In this document: positions 33,773 to 42,057 of the stretch, piece by piece | How positions within the stretch are numbered: the stretch's first letter is position 1 | How the letters are laid out: every line of letters begins with the position of its first letter | NCBI GenBank assembly: GCA_934654795.1 | Contig: CAKUGT010000003.1 | Span: 1-64,000, forward strand | DNA length: 64,000 nt | Origin: an uncultured Collinsella sp. | Lineage (GTDB): Bacteria > Actinomycetota > Coriobacteriia > Coriobacteriales > Coriobacteriaceae | Direction: 5' to 3' | The notes under the pieces: generated by a model | What the model saw: only the letters and a program-made list of their open reading frames with translations | Database searches by the model: none | What the model was told of the DNA's origin: nothing | Made by a program: the position numbers and the translations under genes

Positions 33773-34456
33773 ATGGCCGAGAAAACGATTGATATTGCAT
33801 CGCCGATTCTGTCGCGCAACGAGCGCCTGGCAGATCAGCTGCGCAAGCGTTTTGAGCAGACGAACACCTACGTGATCAACGTGCTGTCGAGCCCCGGCTC
33901 GGGCAAGACCACCACGATTCTGGGCACTAACGAGCGCCTGCGCGACAAGGCGGGCCTGCGCTGCGCCGTTATCGAGGGCGATATCGCCTCGGATGTCGAC
34001 GCCATCACTATGAAGGAAGCCGGCATGCCCGCTATTCAGATCAACACCGGCGGCCTGTGCCACCTCGAGGGCAACATGATCATGGAGGCCGTCGATGCGT
34101 TCGACCAAGCTGTGGGTCTGGAAAACATCGACGTTATCTTTATCGAAAACGTGGGCAACCTGGTCTGCCCGGTCGACTTTGACCTGGGCGAGAACCTGTC
34201 CATCATGATCCTCTCGGTTCCCGAGGGCGACGACAAGCCCATCAAGTACCCGGGCATCTTCCAACACGCCGGCGCACAGCTACTCAACAAGATCGACGTG
34301 GCCCCGGCTTTCGATTTTGACATGGATAGGTATACTAAGACACTCGATGACCTCAATCCGCAGGCGCCACGGTTTGCCGTGAGCGCGCGCAAGGGCGAGG
34401 GCATGGATGCCTGGTGCGATTGGCTCATCGGGCAGATCGAGCAAGCAAGGGCGTAA
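33773..34456 (+). CDS. hypB: Hydrogenase maturation GTPase HypB
   Basis: The 227-residue SIMIBI GTPase has a P-loop LSSPGSGKTTTI, switch region VIEGDIASDVDA, GGLCHLEG (metal-binding Cys/His) and the guanine-specificity segment LLNKIDV. It lacks the N-terminal His-rich nickel-storage tract seen in many HypB proteins. ATG 33773 follows GTAAGGAGCG. It partners HypA. No hydrogenase structural genes or hypCDEF are in the window, so they must be elsewhere. Confidence 0.94.
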   Translation: MAEKTIDIASPILSRNERLADQLRKRFEQTNTYVINVLSSPGSGKTTTILGTNERLRDKAGLRCAVIEGDIASDVDAITMKEAGMPAIQINTGGLCHLEGNMIMEAVDAFDQAVGLENIDVIFIENVGNLVCPVDFDLGENLSIMILSVPEGDDKPIKYPGIFQHAGAQLLNKIDVAPAFDFDMDRYTKTLDDLNPQAPRFAVSARKGEGMDAWCDWLIGQIEQARA

Positions 34457-34510
34457 GTCGGCCGCCATACGGGCGGGCGTAGCCGCAGAGACACGAGATA
34501 GGAGCCTCTT

Positions 34511-37087
34511 TTGAAGCTCATCATCGCCGAGAAAAACGACGCCGCGCGTCAGATCGCCGAGCGTCTGTCCACGGGTAAGCCCAAAAAGGACAAGGTGTAC
34601 AACACCGCCATCTACCGTTTTGAGTGGAAGGGCGAGGAGTGCGTGACCATCGGCCTTGCCGGTCACATCCTGGCGCCCGATTTTTGCGACAGCGTGCTGT
34701 TCGATAAAAAGCTGGGCTGGTATTCGGTGACCGAGGACGGCGAGATGCTGCCGGCGGATATGCCCGATGGCCTGGCTCGTCCGCCCTACGACACCAAGCG
34801 CAAGCCGTTCCTTGCCGACGGCATCTCCATCAAGGGCTGGAAGCTCGAGAGCCTGCCGTATCTTACCTGGGCGCCCGTCATTAAGCTGCCGGCCGAGAAG
34901 GAGCTCATTCGTTCGCTCAAGAACCTGGCCAAGAAGTCCGACAGCGTCATCATCGCCACGGACTTCGATCGCGAGGGCGAACTGATCGGTTCGGACGCCC
35001 TCAACAAAGTGCGCGAGGTTGCGCCTGACTTGCCGGTCGCCCGCGCCCAGTATTCTTCGTTTACCAAGGCCGAGATTACGCAGGCCTTCGATAATCTTGT
35101 CTCGCTCGACCAGAATCTGGCCGACGCCGGCGAGAGCCGCCAGCACATCGATCTCATTTGGGGCGCGGTGCTCACGCGCTACCTGACGCTCGCCAAGTTT
35201 GGCGGCTTTGGCAACGTGCGCTCCGCCGGCCGCGTGCAGACGCCGACGCTCGCTCTGGTGGTCGAGCGCGAACGCGAACGCATGGCGTTTGTGCCCGAGG
35301 ACTATTGGCAGATTCGCGGCATGGGTGCCGCTCAGGGTGCTGCCGAGGATGACCGCTTTAAGATTGCGCACAAGACGACACGTTTTACCGACAAAGATGC
35401 TGCCGAGACGGCGTACGGCCACGTCGACGGCGCTACGACGGCAACCGTCGCCGCGGTGACCAAGCGCTCCCGCAAGCAGCAGCCGCCCACGCCGTTTGCG
35501 ACGACCTCGCTGCAGGCTGCCGCCGCGGCCGAGGGCATCTCGCCTGCGCGTACGATGCGCATCGCCGAGTCCCTCTATATGGCCGGCCTCATCAGCTACC
35601 CGCGTGTCGACAACACCGTGTACCCCGCGACGCTCGACCTGGGCGCCGTGGTGAGCGACCTGGCAAAGATCAACCCGGCGCTGGCGCCCGTGTGCAAAAA
35701 GGTGCTCGCCGGCCCCATGAAACCCACGCGCGGCAAGGTCGAGACCACCGACCACCCGCCGATCTATCCCACGGGCGAGGGCGATCCGTCCACGCTCGAC
35801 GGCGGCCAGCGCAAGCTCTACGACCTCATCGCCCGCCGCTTCCTGGCGACGCTCATGGGCCCCGCGACCATCGAGAACACCAAGCTCGAGCTTGACGTCA
35901 ACGGAGAGCCGTTCGTGGCCTCGGGCGACGTGCTCGTGACCCCGGGCTTCCGCGAGGCGTATCCGTATGGACTTAAGCGCGACGAGCAGATGCCGCCGCT
36001 GGAGCAGGGCGATACGGTCGATGTGTTCGACATTAAACTCGAGGCTAAGCAGACTGAGCCGCCCGCGCGCTACAGCCAGGGCAAGCTCGTGCAGGAGATG
36101 GAAAAGCGCGGCCTGGGCACCAAGTCCACGCGCGCGAGCATCATCGAGCGCCTGTATGCCGTGCGCTACCTCAAAAACGATCCCGTGGAGCCGAGCCAGC
36201 TGGGCATCGCCATCATCGACGCGCTGACGCAGTTTGCCCCGCGCATCACGAGCCCCGATATGACCAGCGAGCTCGACGGCGACATGACCCGCGTGGAGCG
36301 TGGCGAGGATACCGAAGAGCATGTCGTGACGCACTCGCGCGCGCTGCTGGCCGGCGTGCTCGACGAGCTGCTCAAGCACACGCAGGAGCTCGGCGACGCC
36401 ATCAGCGACGCCGTCACGGCCGACGCGCGCGTGGGCGCCTGCCCCAAGTGCGGCAAGGACCTGGTTATGAAGACGAGCGCCAAGACCCGCGGCAGCTTCA
36501 TTGGCTGCATGGGCTGGCCCGACTGCGACGTGACCTATCCGGTGCCGAGCGGCGTCAAGGTGAGCCCGCTCGAGGGCGAGGCCGCCGTGTGTCCCGAATG
36601 CGGTGCGCCGCGCATCAAGTGTCAGCCGTTCCGCCAGAAGGCTTTCGAGATCTGCGTGAACCCGACGTGCCCTACCAACTACGAGCCCGATCTTAAGGTG
36701 GGCGAGTGCGAGGTGTGCGCCGAGGCCGGACGCCATGGCGACCTGATCGCACACAAGAGCGAGAAGAGCGGTAAGCGCTTTATCCGCTGCACCAATTACG
36801 ACGATTGCGGCGTGAGCTATCCGCTGCCGGCACGTGGCAAGCTCGAGGCGACGGGCGAGACCTGTCCCGAGTGCGGCGCTCCGATCGTGGTGGTCAACAC
36901 GGCGCGCGGTCCGTGGCGTATCTGCGTCAACATGGACTGCCCGACCAAGGAGAAGAAGCCCGCCCGCGGCCGCAAGACCGCGACTAAGACGAGTACGGCC
37001 AAGAAGACTTCGACTGCGAAGAAGACAACCGCCAAGAAGACGGCCGCGAAGAAGTCGACTGCCAAGAAAGCAGCCGCCGACAAGTAA
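34511..37087 (+). CDS. topA: DNA topoisomerase I, archaeal-type (type IA), with zinc ribbons and Lys/Ala-rich tail
   Basis: The 858-residue type IA topoisomerase starts with a Toprim domain (KLIIAEKNDAARQIAERLS; acidic pair in IIATDFDREGELIG). The cleavage domain has SAGRVQTPTLALVVE and the catalytic Tyr363 in LISYPRVDNTVYP. Four to five zinc-ribbon repeats follow from about 640 (CPKCGKDL, CPECGAPRIKC, CEVCAE, CPECGAPI). The tail from about 815 is a histone-H1-like repeat of Lys, Ala and Thr (STAKKTTAKKTAAKKS). TTG 34511 has AGGAGCC upstream. The N-terminal layout is of the archaeal/reverse-gyrase-like branch rather than E. coli TopA, so it may be a second type IA enzyme. Confidence 0.9.
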   Translation: MKLIIAEKNDAARQIAERLSTGKPKKDKVYNTAIYRFEWKGEECVTIGLAGHILAPDFCDSVLFDKKLGWYSVTEDGEMLPADMPDGLARPPYDTKRKPFLADGISIKGWKLESLPYLTWAPVIKLPAEKELIRSLKNLAKKSDSVIIATDFDREGELIGSDALNKVREVAPDLPVARAQYSSFTKAEITQAFDNLVSLDQNLADAGESRQHIDLIWGAVLTRYLTLAKFGGFGNVRSAGRVQTPTLALVVERERERMAFVPEDYWQIRGMGAAQGAAEDDRFKIAHKTTRFTDKDAAETAYGHVDGATTATVAAVTKRSRKQQPPTPFATTSLQAAAAAEGISPARTMRIAESLYMAGLISYPRVDNTVYPATLDLGAVVSDLAKINPALAPVCKKVLAGPMKPTRGKVETTDHPPIYPTGEGDPSTLDGGQRKLYDLIARRFLATLMGPATIENTKLELDVNGEPFVASGDVLVTPGFREAYPYGLKRDEQMPPLEQGDTVDVFDIKLEAKQTEPPARYSQGKLVQEMEKRGLGTKSTRASIIERLYAVRYLKNDPVEPSQLGIAIIDALTQFAPRITSPDMTSELDGDMTRVERGEDTEEHVVTHSRALLAGVLDELLKHTQELGDAISDAVTADARVGACPKCGKDLVMKTSAKTRGSFIGCMGWPDCDVTYPVPSGVKVSPLEGEAAVCPECGAPRIKCQPFRQKAFEICVNPTCPTNYEPDLKVGECEVCAEAGRHGDLIAHKSEKSGKRFIRCTNYDDCGVSYPLPARGKLEATGETCPECGAPIVVVNTARGPWRICVNMDCPTKEKKPARGRKTATKTSTAKKTSTAKKTTAKKTAAKKSTAKKAAADK

Positions 37088-37116
37088 CGGCGCAGTCGAA
37101 ACAATGCCCCAAAAAA

Positions 37117-37152
37117 ACGAGCGAGGACCTCAAAATCCTCGCTCGTTTTTTG
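37117..37152 (+). terminator. Intrinsic terminator of the topoisomerase operon
   Basis: ACGAGCGAGGA (37117-37127) pairs with TCCTCGCTCGT (37136-37146), then TTTTT. Confidence 0.9.
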
Positions 37153-37153
37153 T

Positions 37154-37211
37154 CCGGCAGTTAGGGACGTTCCTTTTCTGCCGGCAGTTTAGGAACGTCC
37201 CTAACTGCCGG
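37154..37211. repeat. REP-like 21-bp perfect inverted repeat
   Basis: The arms at 37154-37174 and 37191-37211 are exact complements and contain GGGACGTTCC. The centre has its own palindrome CTGCCGGCAG. It lies directly after a functional-looking terminator, so termination is not its main task. It is similar in build to the elements at 18207 and 38281. Confidence 0.75.
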
Positions 37212-37229
37212 CTTTGGGGCGCCCAGTGA

Positions 37230-38213
37230 CTACTTCACCTCGACGGGCTTGGCGCCTGGATAGCGCTCCTCAAAGTCTAGGCGGTACTTATTGTCATTGG
37301 TGCCCGCCACGTTGTCGCGCGACAGCGGCGCCACGATCTCATTCTTGTGGTCCGCAGGCTTGGCGTATTTCAGGCTGATCTCCCAGGCATCACAGATTGC
37401 GTCAATGCGGTGATCCAGGTCGTCGTACAGGGCGATGATGTCCTTCCAGGAGCTGTAGTTCTTGGAGCTCGTCGGGACGTCCAGGTCCTCGACGATGTCG
37501 TAATACTGCTCGATGGTGTCCTCCGTGTGCTCGGCGACGTCGGCGAGATTTTGACGGGTGGTTCGATCCTCTTCCAGATAGTTGCCGTTGAAGTTCTGCG
37601 CGCAGCCACGGACGTAGTTGTCGAGGTCTTCGAGCAGGTCGTAGTACTCGCTCAGGCGACGGTAGAGGTTTTGCTCGGAGAGGGTCGCTTCGCCGCCATC
37701 CTCGTCGTCATCGTCATCATCGTCGTACAGGCTGTTGGGATCGCCGAGAGGCTTTAGGTCATCGTCGTCGACGTCATGGTGCAACTTAGCTACCTCGGCA
37801 GTCGTCTGCGTGGCGGCGTTGTCGAACGGTCTGATCACAAAGAAGATGACCAAGGCGATGATGATCGCCACCAACACAACGATAATGGCGACAAGTGGTC
37901 CGGTGCCGTTCTTCTTGGGAGCGGGCGCTTGTGACTGAACGGGCGCGTATGCGGGTGCCGGCTGCTGCTGAGGCGAGCCGCTCGCGACAGGGATGCGCTG
38001 CGTGGTCTCGACCGACACAGGGCTTGCGGCGGGGTCGGGGCGATAGGCGAGGGGGTCGTCCGCCTTGGTTTGAGGCGTATCAAGGGGGCCGGTTTGCTCA
38101 AAAGCGGGCTGATCGTTGCTCGCGGCCGATTGCTCAACGGGTGCACCGCACGAGGTGCAGAACTTGGCGTCGTCTGCAAGAAGCTTGCCGCACGAGGCGC
38201 AGTACCGAGACAT
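37230..38213 (-). CDS. Zinc-ribbon, single-pass membrane protein of unknown function
   Basis: The 327-residue product starts with a zinc ribbon RYCASCGKLLADDAKFCTSC (two CxxC pairs, residues 3-22). A Pro/Gln-rich linker and one transmembrane helix (LVAIIVVLVAIIIALVIFFV, about 110-129) follow. After an acidic stretch (SLYDDDDDDDEDGG) there is a helical extracellular domain. The fold resembles the zinc-ribbon plus anchor proteins common in actinobacteria and firmicutes; function is unknown. The start at 38213 has AAAGGAG upstream on the minus strand. Its stop faces the REP-like element at 37154; another lies upstream of its start. Confidence 0.8.
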   Translation of the reverse strand: MSRYCASCGKLLADDAKFCTSCGAPVEQSAASNDQPAFEQTGPLDTPQTKADDPLAYRPDPAASPVSVETTQRIPVASGSPQQQPAPAYAPVQSQAPAPKKNGTGPLVAIIVVLVAIIIALVIFFVIRPFDNAATQTTAEVAKLHHDVDDDDLKPLGDPNSLYDDDDDDDEDGGEATLSEQNLYRRLSEYYDLLEDLDNYVRGCAQNFNGNYLEEDRTTRQNLADVAEHTEDTIEQYYDIVEDLDVPTSSKNYSSWKDIIALYDDLDHRIDAICDAWEISLKYAKPADHKNEIVAPLSRDNVAGTNDNKYRLDFEERYPGAKPVEVK

Positions 38214-38280
38214 TGCCACTCCTTTCGCCACATTTCAATGCAATACGACGATTATACCCAGCGTTCAAAACTCCCCCTCA

Positions 38281-38345
38281 TAAGTTGCGGTGAAATAGGG
38301 AGTGTTTGGTGGCCACAGGGGCTGTCCCTATTTCACCGCAACTTA
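38281..38345. repeat. REP-like 21-bp perfect inverted repeat
   Basis: The arms at 38281-38301 and 38325-38345 are exact complements, containing AAGTTGCGGTGAAATAGGGA. The 23-base centre carries a partial palindrome (GGTGGCCAC). It lies in the divergent region between the zinc-ribbon gene and tmk. Confidence 0.75.
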
Positions 38346-38451
38346 GTAGTCGCCTGCGACTGGGTGGGATTTGGGGCGCGCCGAGCACTGGGGTATCATG
38401 GCTTGGTTGATATATCTGCATTTACGCGCCTTGTAGGAAGGGGCTGCGCCC

Positions 38452-39135
38452 ATGGCTTTTGAGCCCGCTCAACATAGCTTCATTACGCTCGAGGGCGTTG
38501 ATGGCGCCGGCAAGTCTACGCAGGCGCGCCTGCTGGCCCGCGCGCTCGACCTTGCCGGCTACCAGGTCGTAACTCTGCGCGAGCCGGGCGGCACCGCCAT
38601 CAGCGAAAAGATCCGCGCCCTGCTGCTCGACCCCGCCAATACGGCGATGGGCGATACCTGCGAGCTGCTGCTCTACGAGGCCGCGCGCGCCCAGCTGGTG
38701 CACGAGGTCATCGCGCCCGCCCTTGCGGCCGGCAAGGTGGTCCTGTGCGACCGTTTCTACGATTCCACGACGTGCTATCAGGCGTTTGCCGATGGCCTCG
38801 ATCGTCAGATGGTGCGCGATGCCAATAACCTGGCCGTCGCGGGAACACATCCGGCGCTCACGCTCGTCTACCACATCACGCCCGAGCAGGCGGCGCTGCG
38901 CATGGCCGCTCGTGGCGCGGCAGACCGCATGGAGGCCAAGGGGATGGCCTTCCAAGAGCGTGTCTACCAGGGATTTTGTGCCATCGCTGCCGAGGAGCCG
39001 AACCGCGTAAAGCTTATCGATGCTACCGCGCCGATCGCAGATGTCTTCGCGCAGACGGTCGAGCGGGTCCGCGCGTGCGGCCTCAACATCCCTCAGGACG
39101 CCGTCGCCGCCGCGCTTGCCCAGGAGGCTGAGTAG
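38452..39135 (+). CDS. tmk: Thymidylate kinase
   Basis: The 227-residue product phosphorylates dTMP to dTDP. It shows ITLEGVDGAGKSTQARLLA (P-loop), LREPGGTAISEKIRALLLD (DR/E-P-G motif), VLCDRFYDSTTCYQ (DRY-type substrate site) and the lid region RGAADRMEAKG. A short N-terminal extension of about nine residues precedes the fold. It begins the replication unit tmk-holB-ricT, with holB starting two bases after the stop. Confidence 0.95.
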   Translation: MAFEPAQHSFITLEGVDGAGKSTQARLLARALDLAGYQVVTLREPGGTAISEKIRALLLDPANTAMGDTCELLLYEAARAQLVHEVIAPALAAGKVVLCDRFYDSTTCYQAFADGLDRQMVRDANNLAVAGTHPALTLVYHITPEQAALRMAARGAADRMEAKGMAFQERVYQGFCAIAAEEPNRVKLIDATAPIADVFAQTVERVRACGLNIPQDAVAAALAQEAE

Positions 39136-39136
39136 C

Positions 39137-40264
39137 ATGGCCCCCGCTCAGGCAAGCCTGCTCGCCAAGCTTGACACCCAAGAGCGCGTGCGTGACTTTT
39201 TGACCAACGCCGTCGCCAGCGGCCGCGCATCGCATGCCTACTTGTTTTTGGGCGCTCCCGGTGCCGGCAAGCTCGACGCCGCATGGGCGCTCGCCCAGGC
39301 ATTCCTGTGCGAGCAGGACGGCTGCGGATCGTGCGACAGCTGCGTGCGCGTCGCTCGTCATACGCATCCCGACGTGCACTACTACACGCCCGAGAGCGCT
39401 ACGGGCTACCTTATCGCCCAAACCCGCGAACTACTCGACGACGTGCCCCTCGCGCCCATCCGCGCCAAGGCCAAGGTCTACATCATCGACCGTGCCGAGC
39501 AACTGCGCGCCAACACCGCCAATGCCCTGCTCAAAACGCTTGAGGAACCGCCCGAGGGCGTCATGTTCATCCTGCTGGGCACCTCGGCCGACGTAATGCT
39601 GCCCACCATTGTGAGCCGCTGCCAGTGCGTGCCGTTTCGGCTGGTATCGCCCGCCGTCGCCGCGCAGGCCGTGAGCCGCGCCACCGGCCAGGACATCGCG
39701 CGCTGTCGCATGGCCGTCGCCGTGGCGGGAAGCCCCACGCGCGGCATCGAGTTCCTTAAGAGCGCCGAGCGCCAGGACGCCCGCCGTCAGATGGTCCGTG
39801 CCATCGACTCACTCATTGCCGCCGACGAGGCCGACGTGCTCAGTCGCGCCAAGTCGCTCATTGTCGCCGTTAAGGCGCCGCTCGCCGAGGTCAAGTCCAC
39901 GCAGGAAAAGGTGCTCGAGCAAAACGCCGACTACCTGTCGCGTGGAGCATTGAAGCAGCTTGAGGACCGCAACAAGCGCGAACTCAACGCGCGCGAGCGT
40001 TCGGGTATCATGGAAGCGCTGGCGAGCGCGCGGACGCTCATGCGCGATGTGCTGCTGACGCTTCAGGACGAGGCAGCAGACGTGGTGAACGAGGACGTGC
40101 GCGACACAATCGGGCGGCTTGCCGCCGCGACGAATGTTGCGGGTGCCACCCGGGCGCTCGAGGCGGTTGCCACCGCTGAGCGCAACATCGCCAGAAACGT
40201 TACTCCCCAGCTGGCCATCGAGGTCATGCTGTTCGATATCAGGAAGGCACTGAAATGCCGTTAG
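39137..40264 (+). CDS. holB: DNA polymerase III delta-prime subunit
   Basis: The 375-residue clamp-loader subunit shows ASHAYLFLGAPGAGKLDAAW (a P-loop-like strand without the final Thr, as expected of a non-hydrolysing subunit). The zinc site is CEQDGCGSCDSC, followed by VARHTHPDVHYY. AKAKVYIIDRAEQL (Walker B region), NALLKTLEEPPEGVMFILL and TIVSRCQCVPF (sensor 1, SRC) complete the AAA+ core. ATG 39137 with CAGGAGG upstream lies next to the tmk stop. The end overlaps ricT by 10 bases, so the three genes are coupled. Confidence 0.93.
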   Translation: MAPAQASLLAKLDTQERVRDFLTNAVASGRASHAYLFLGAPGAGKLDAAWALAQAFLCEQDGCGSCDSCVRVARHTHPDVHYYTPESATGYLIAQTRELLDDVPLAPIRAKAKVYIIDRAEQLRANTANALLKTLEEPPEGVMFILLGTSADVMLPTIVSRCQCVPFRLVSPAVAAQAVSRATGQDIARCRMAVAVAGSPTRGIEFLKSAERQDARRQMVRAIDSLIAADEADVLSRAKSLIVAVKAPLAEVKSTQEKVLEQNADYLSRGALKQLEDRNKRELNARERSGIMEALASARTLMRDVLLTLQDEAADVVNEDVRDTIGRLAAATNVAGATRALEAVATAERNIARNVTPQLAIEVMLFDIRKALKCR

Positions 40265-41955
40265 TTGTACCCGTTAAGTTTACCTACGCCTCGCGCGACC
40301 TGTGGTTTGACCCGCAGGATCTGGATATCCTCGAGGCAGATTACGCTATTTGCTCCACCGAGCGCGGAACCGAGATCGGCCTGGTCACGGCCGATCCCTT
40401 CGAGGTGCCGCAAGACGAGATCGGCCAGCCGCTCAAGCCCGTGCTGCGCGTGGCGAGTGACATCGACTTGCAGCTTGCCGACGACCTGGCTATCCAGGGC
40501 GACGAGGCCATGGTCGATTTTCGCCGTCTGGTCAAGGAGCTCGACCTCGAGATGAAGCCGGTGGGCGTCGAGTACCTGTTTGGCGGCGAGAAGGCCGTGT
40601 TCTACTTTGCGGCCGAGGAGCGCGTCGATTTTCGCCAGCTCGTCAAAGACCTGTCCTCGACGCTGCACATTCGCGTCGACATGCGCCAGATCGGCGTGCG
40701 CGACGAGACCCGCCTGGTGGGCGGCTATGCCCAGTGCGGCCAGGAGCTCTGCTGCACGCGCTTTGGCGGACAGTTTGAGCCGGTTTCGATCCGCATGGCA
40801 AAAGAGCAGGACCTGCCGCTCAATTCCTCCAAGATCAGCGGCGTCTGCGGCCGCCTGATGTGCTGCCTGCGCTACGAGTTCGAGGCGTACAAGGACTTTA
40901 AGAGCCGCGCGCCCAAAAAGAAGACGCTCATCGATACGCCGCTCGGCAAGGCGCGTATCCAGGAATACGACACCCCGCGCGAGCAGCTGGTGCTGCGCCT
41001 GGAGAACGGCAAGGTCTTTAAGGTCAACCTGGCCGATATGACCTGCTCCGAGGGTTGCAAGAAGAAAGCCGCCGAGCAGGGCTGCAACTGCCGCCCCGAC
41101 TGCGTGACGCGCGATGTGCTCGAGCGCATCGAGTCGCCCGAGATGCGTCTGGCGCTCATGGAGCTCGACCGCGAGAACGGCGTTGACGTGGGCGATGGCC
41201 TGTCGAGTGCCGATCGTCTGGCGGGCACGTCGATGCCCAAGCGCCGTCGCCGCGATGCGGACGCCGATGCCCGCGCTGCTCAGAGCCAGGGCGAGGGCCG
41301 TGGCCGTGGTAAGGGTCGCGGCAAGGTCGAGGCTCCCGAGGCCGAGGAGGCCGCCGGTGGCCGCCGCCGTCGCAAGCGTGCGGGCTCGGGCGATGCCGGC
41401 GAGACCGCGGCTGCAGGCAAGAATGCCTCACGCGAGCGCGAGGCTCAGCAGCCCCAGCAGCAAAACCGCGGCGGTGGCATGAACCCCACGCGCCGTCGCC
41501 GCCGTCATCTGTCGAGCGAGGAGCGCGAGGACGCTTTCCGCGCCGCAGCCGCTCGCGAGGCAGGTGCCGCTCCCAAGGGCGGCTCGGGTTCCGACGCACC
41601 TGCCGACAAGGGCGGCAAGCCGCGTGGCGAGGAGGAGCGCGCTCCGCGTCCGCGCCGTCGCCATTCCTCGGGCACGCAGCAGAAGCCTTCGGTGCCTTCC
41701 GTGGCCGATCAGGTTTCGGATGGCGAGGTCAAGGTCACGCGTCGTCGTCCCGGTGACGGCGGAGGTGCGGCTGCCAAGGCCGCGCGCGGCGCCGCCCGCG
41801 ACGAGCACGAGCCGCGTGAGGATCGCGGTGGCGAGGGCTCTGCCGACCAGGGCCAGAAGCGCCGTCGCCGTCGCCGCTCCCGTAAGCCGCGCCAGGATGG
41901 TGGCGAGGGCTCGACCCTGGGCTCGTCCGCACCGCAACCGCCTGCCGGCGAATAG
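40255..41955 (+). CDS. ricT: PSP1-domain protein RicT/YaaT-like with long Arg/Gly-rich tail
   Basis: Residues 1-280 match the PSP1 family, to which Bacillus RicT (about 275 residues) belongs. RicT helps RNase Y cut mRNA and is an Fe-S protein. The cysteine sets AQCGQELCC and GVCGRLMCCLRYE (about 160-205) are kept. An extra cysteine cluster CSEGCKKKAAEQGCNCRPDC (about 263-283) follows. From about 325 to 566 the protein is disordered and rich in Arg, Gly, Ala and Gln, with repeats such as GRGRGKGRGK and KRRRRRRSRKP, suggesting RNA binding. The gene overlaps holB, the same order as Bacillus holB-yaaT. The tail roughly doubles the normal length. Confidence 0.9.
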   Translation: MPLVVPVKFTYASRDLWFDPQDLDILEADYAICSTERGTEIGLVTADPFEVPQDEIGQPLKPVLRVASDIDLQLADDLAIQGDEAMVDFRRLVKELDLEMKPVGVEYLFGGEKAVFYFAAEERVDFRQLVKDLSSTLHIRVDMRQIGVRDETRLVGGYAQCGQELCCTRFGGQFEPVSIRMAKEQDLPLNSSKISGVCGRLMCCLRYEFEAYKDFKSRAPKKKTLIDTPLGKARIQEYDTPREQLVLRLENGKVFKVNLADMTCSEGCKKKAAEQGCNCRPDCVTRDVLERIESPEMRLALMELDRENGVDVGDGLSSADRLAGTSMPKRRRRDADADARAAQSQGEGRGRGKGRGKVEAPEAEEAAGGRRRRKRAGSGDAGETAAAGKNASREREAQQPQQQNRGGGMNPTRRRRRHLSSEEREDAFRAAAAREAGAAPKGGSGSDAPADKGGKPRGEEERAPRPRRRHSSGTQQKPSVPSVADQVSDGEVKVTRRRPGDGGGAAAKAARGAARDEHEPREDRGGEGSADQGQKRRRRRRSRKPRQDGGEGSTLGSSAPQPPAGE

Positions 41956-42018
41956 CGCCCGCGAGCGGATTTAACCTGCCTTGCCCCGAGCACATCGGGG
42001 TACCATAGTGCTGAATCA

Positions 42019-42054
42019 ACAACCCTCCCTCTGCCTTTGCATAGGGAGGGTTGT
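42019..42054 (+). promoter_or_regulatory. Hairpin that encloses the comF ribosome site
   Basis: ACAACCCTCCCT (42019-42030) is perfectly complementary to AGGGAGGGTTGT (42043-42054), which contains the Shine-Dalgarno sequence of the GTG start at 42058. No T run follows. The hairpin may hide the ribosome site or may be a weak terminator after ricT. Confidence 0.65.
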
Positions 42055-42057
42055 GTC

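Noticed and set aside
34280..36754. 824-codon minus-strand open frame opposite the topoisomerase
   Set aside because: It is a shadow of high third-position GC in the topoisomerase gene, with no recognisable domains and no ribosome site.
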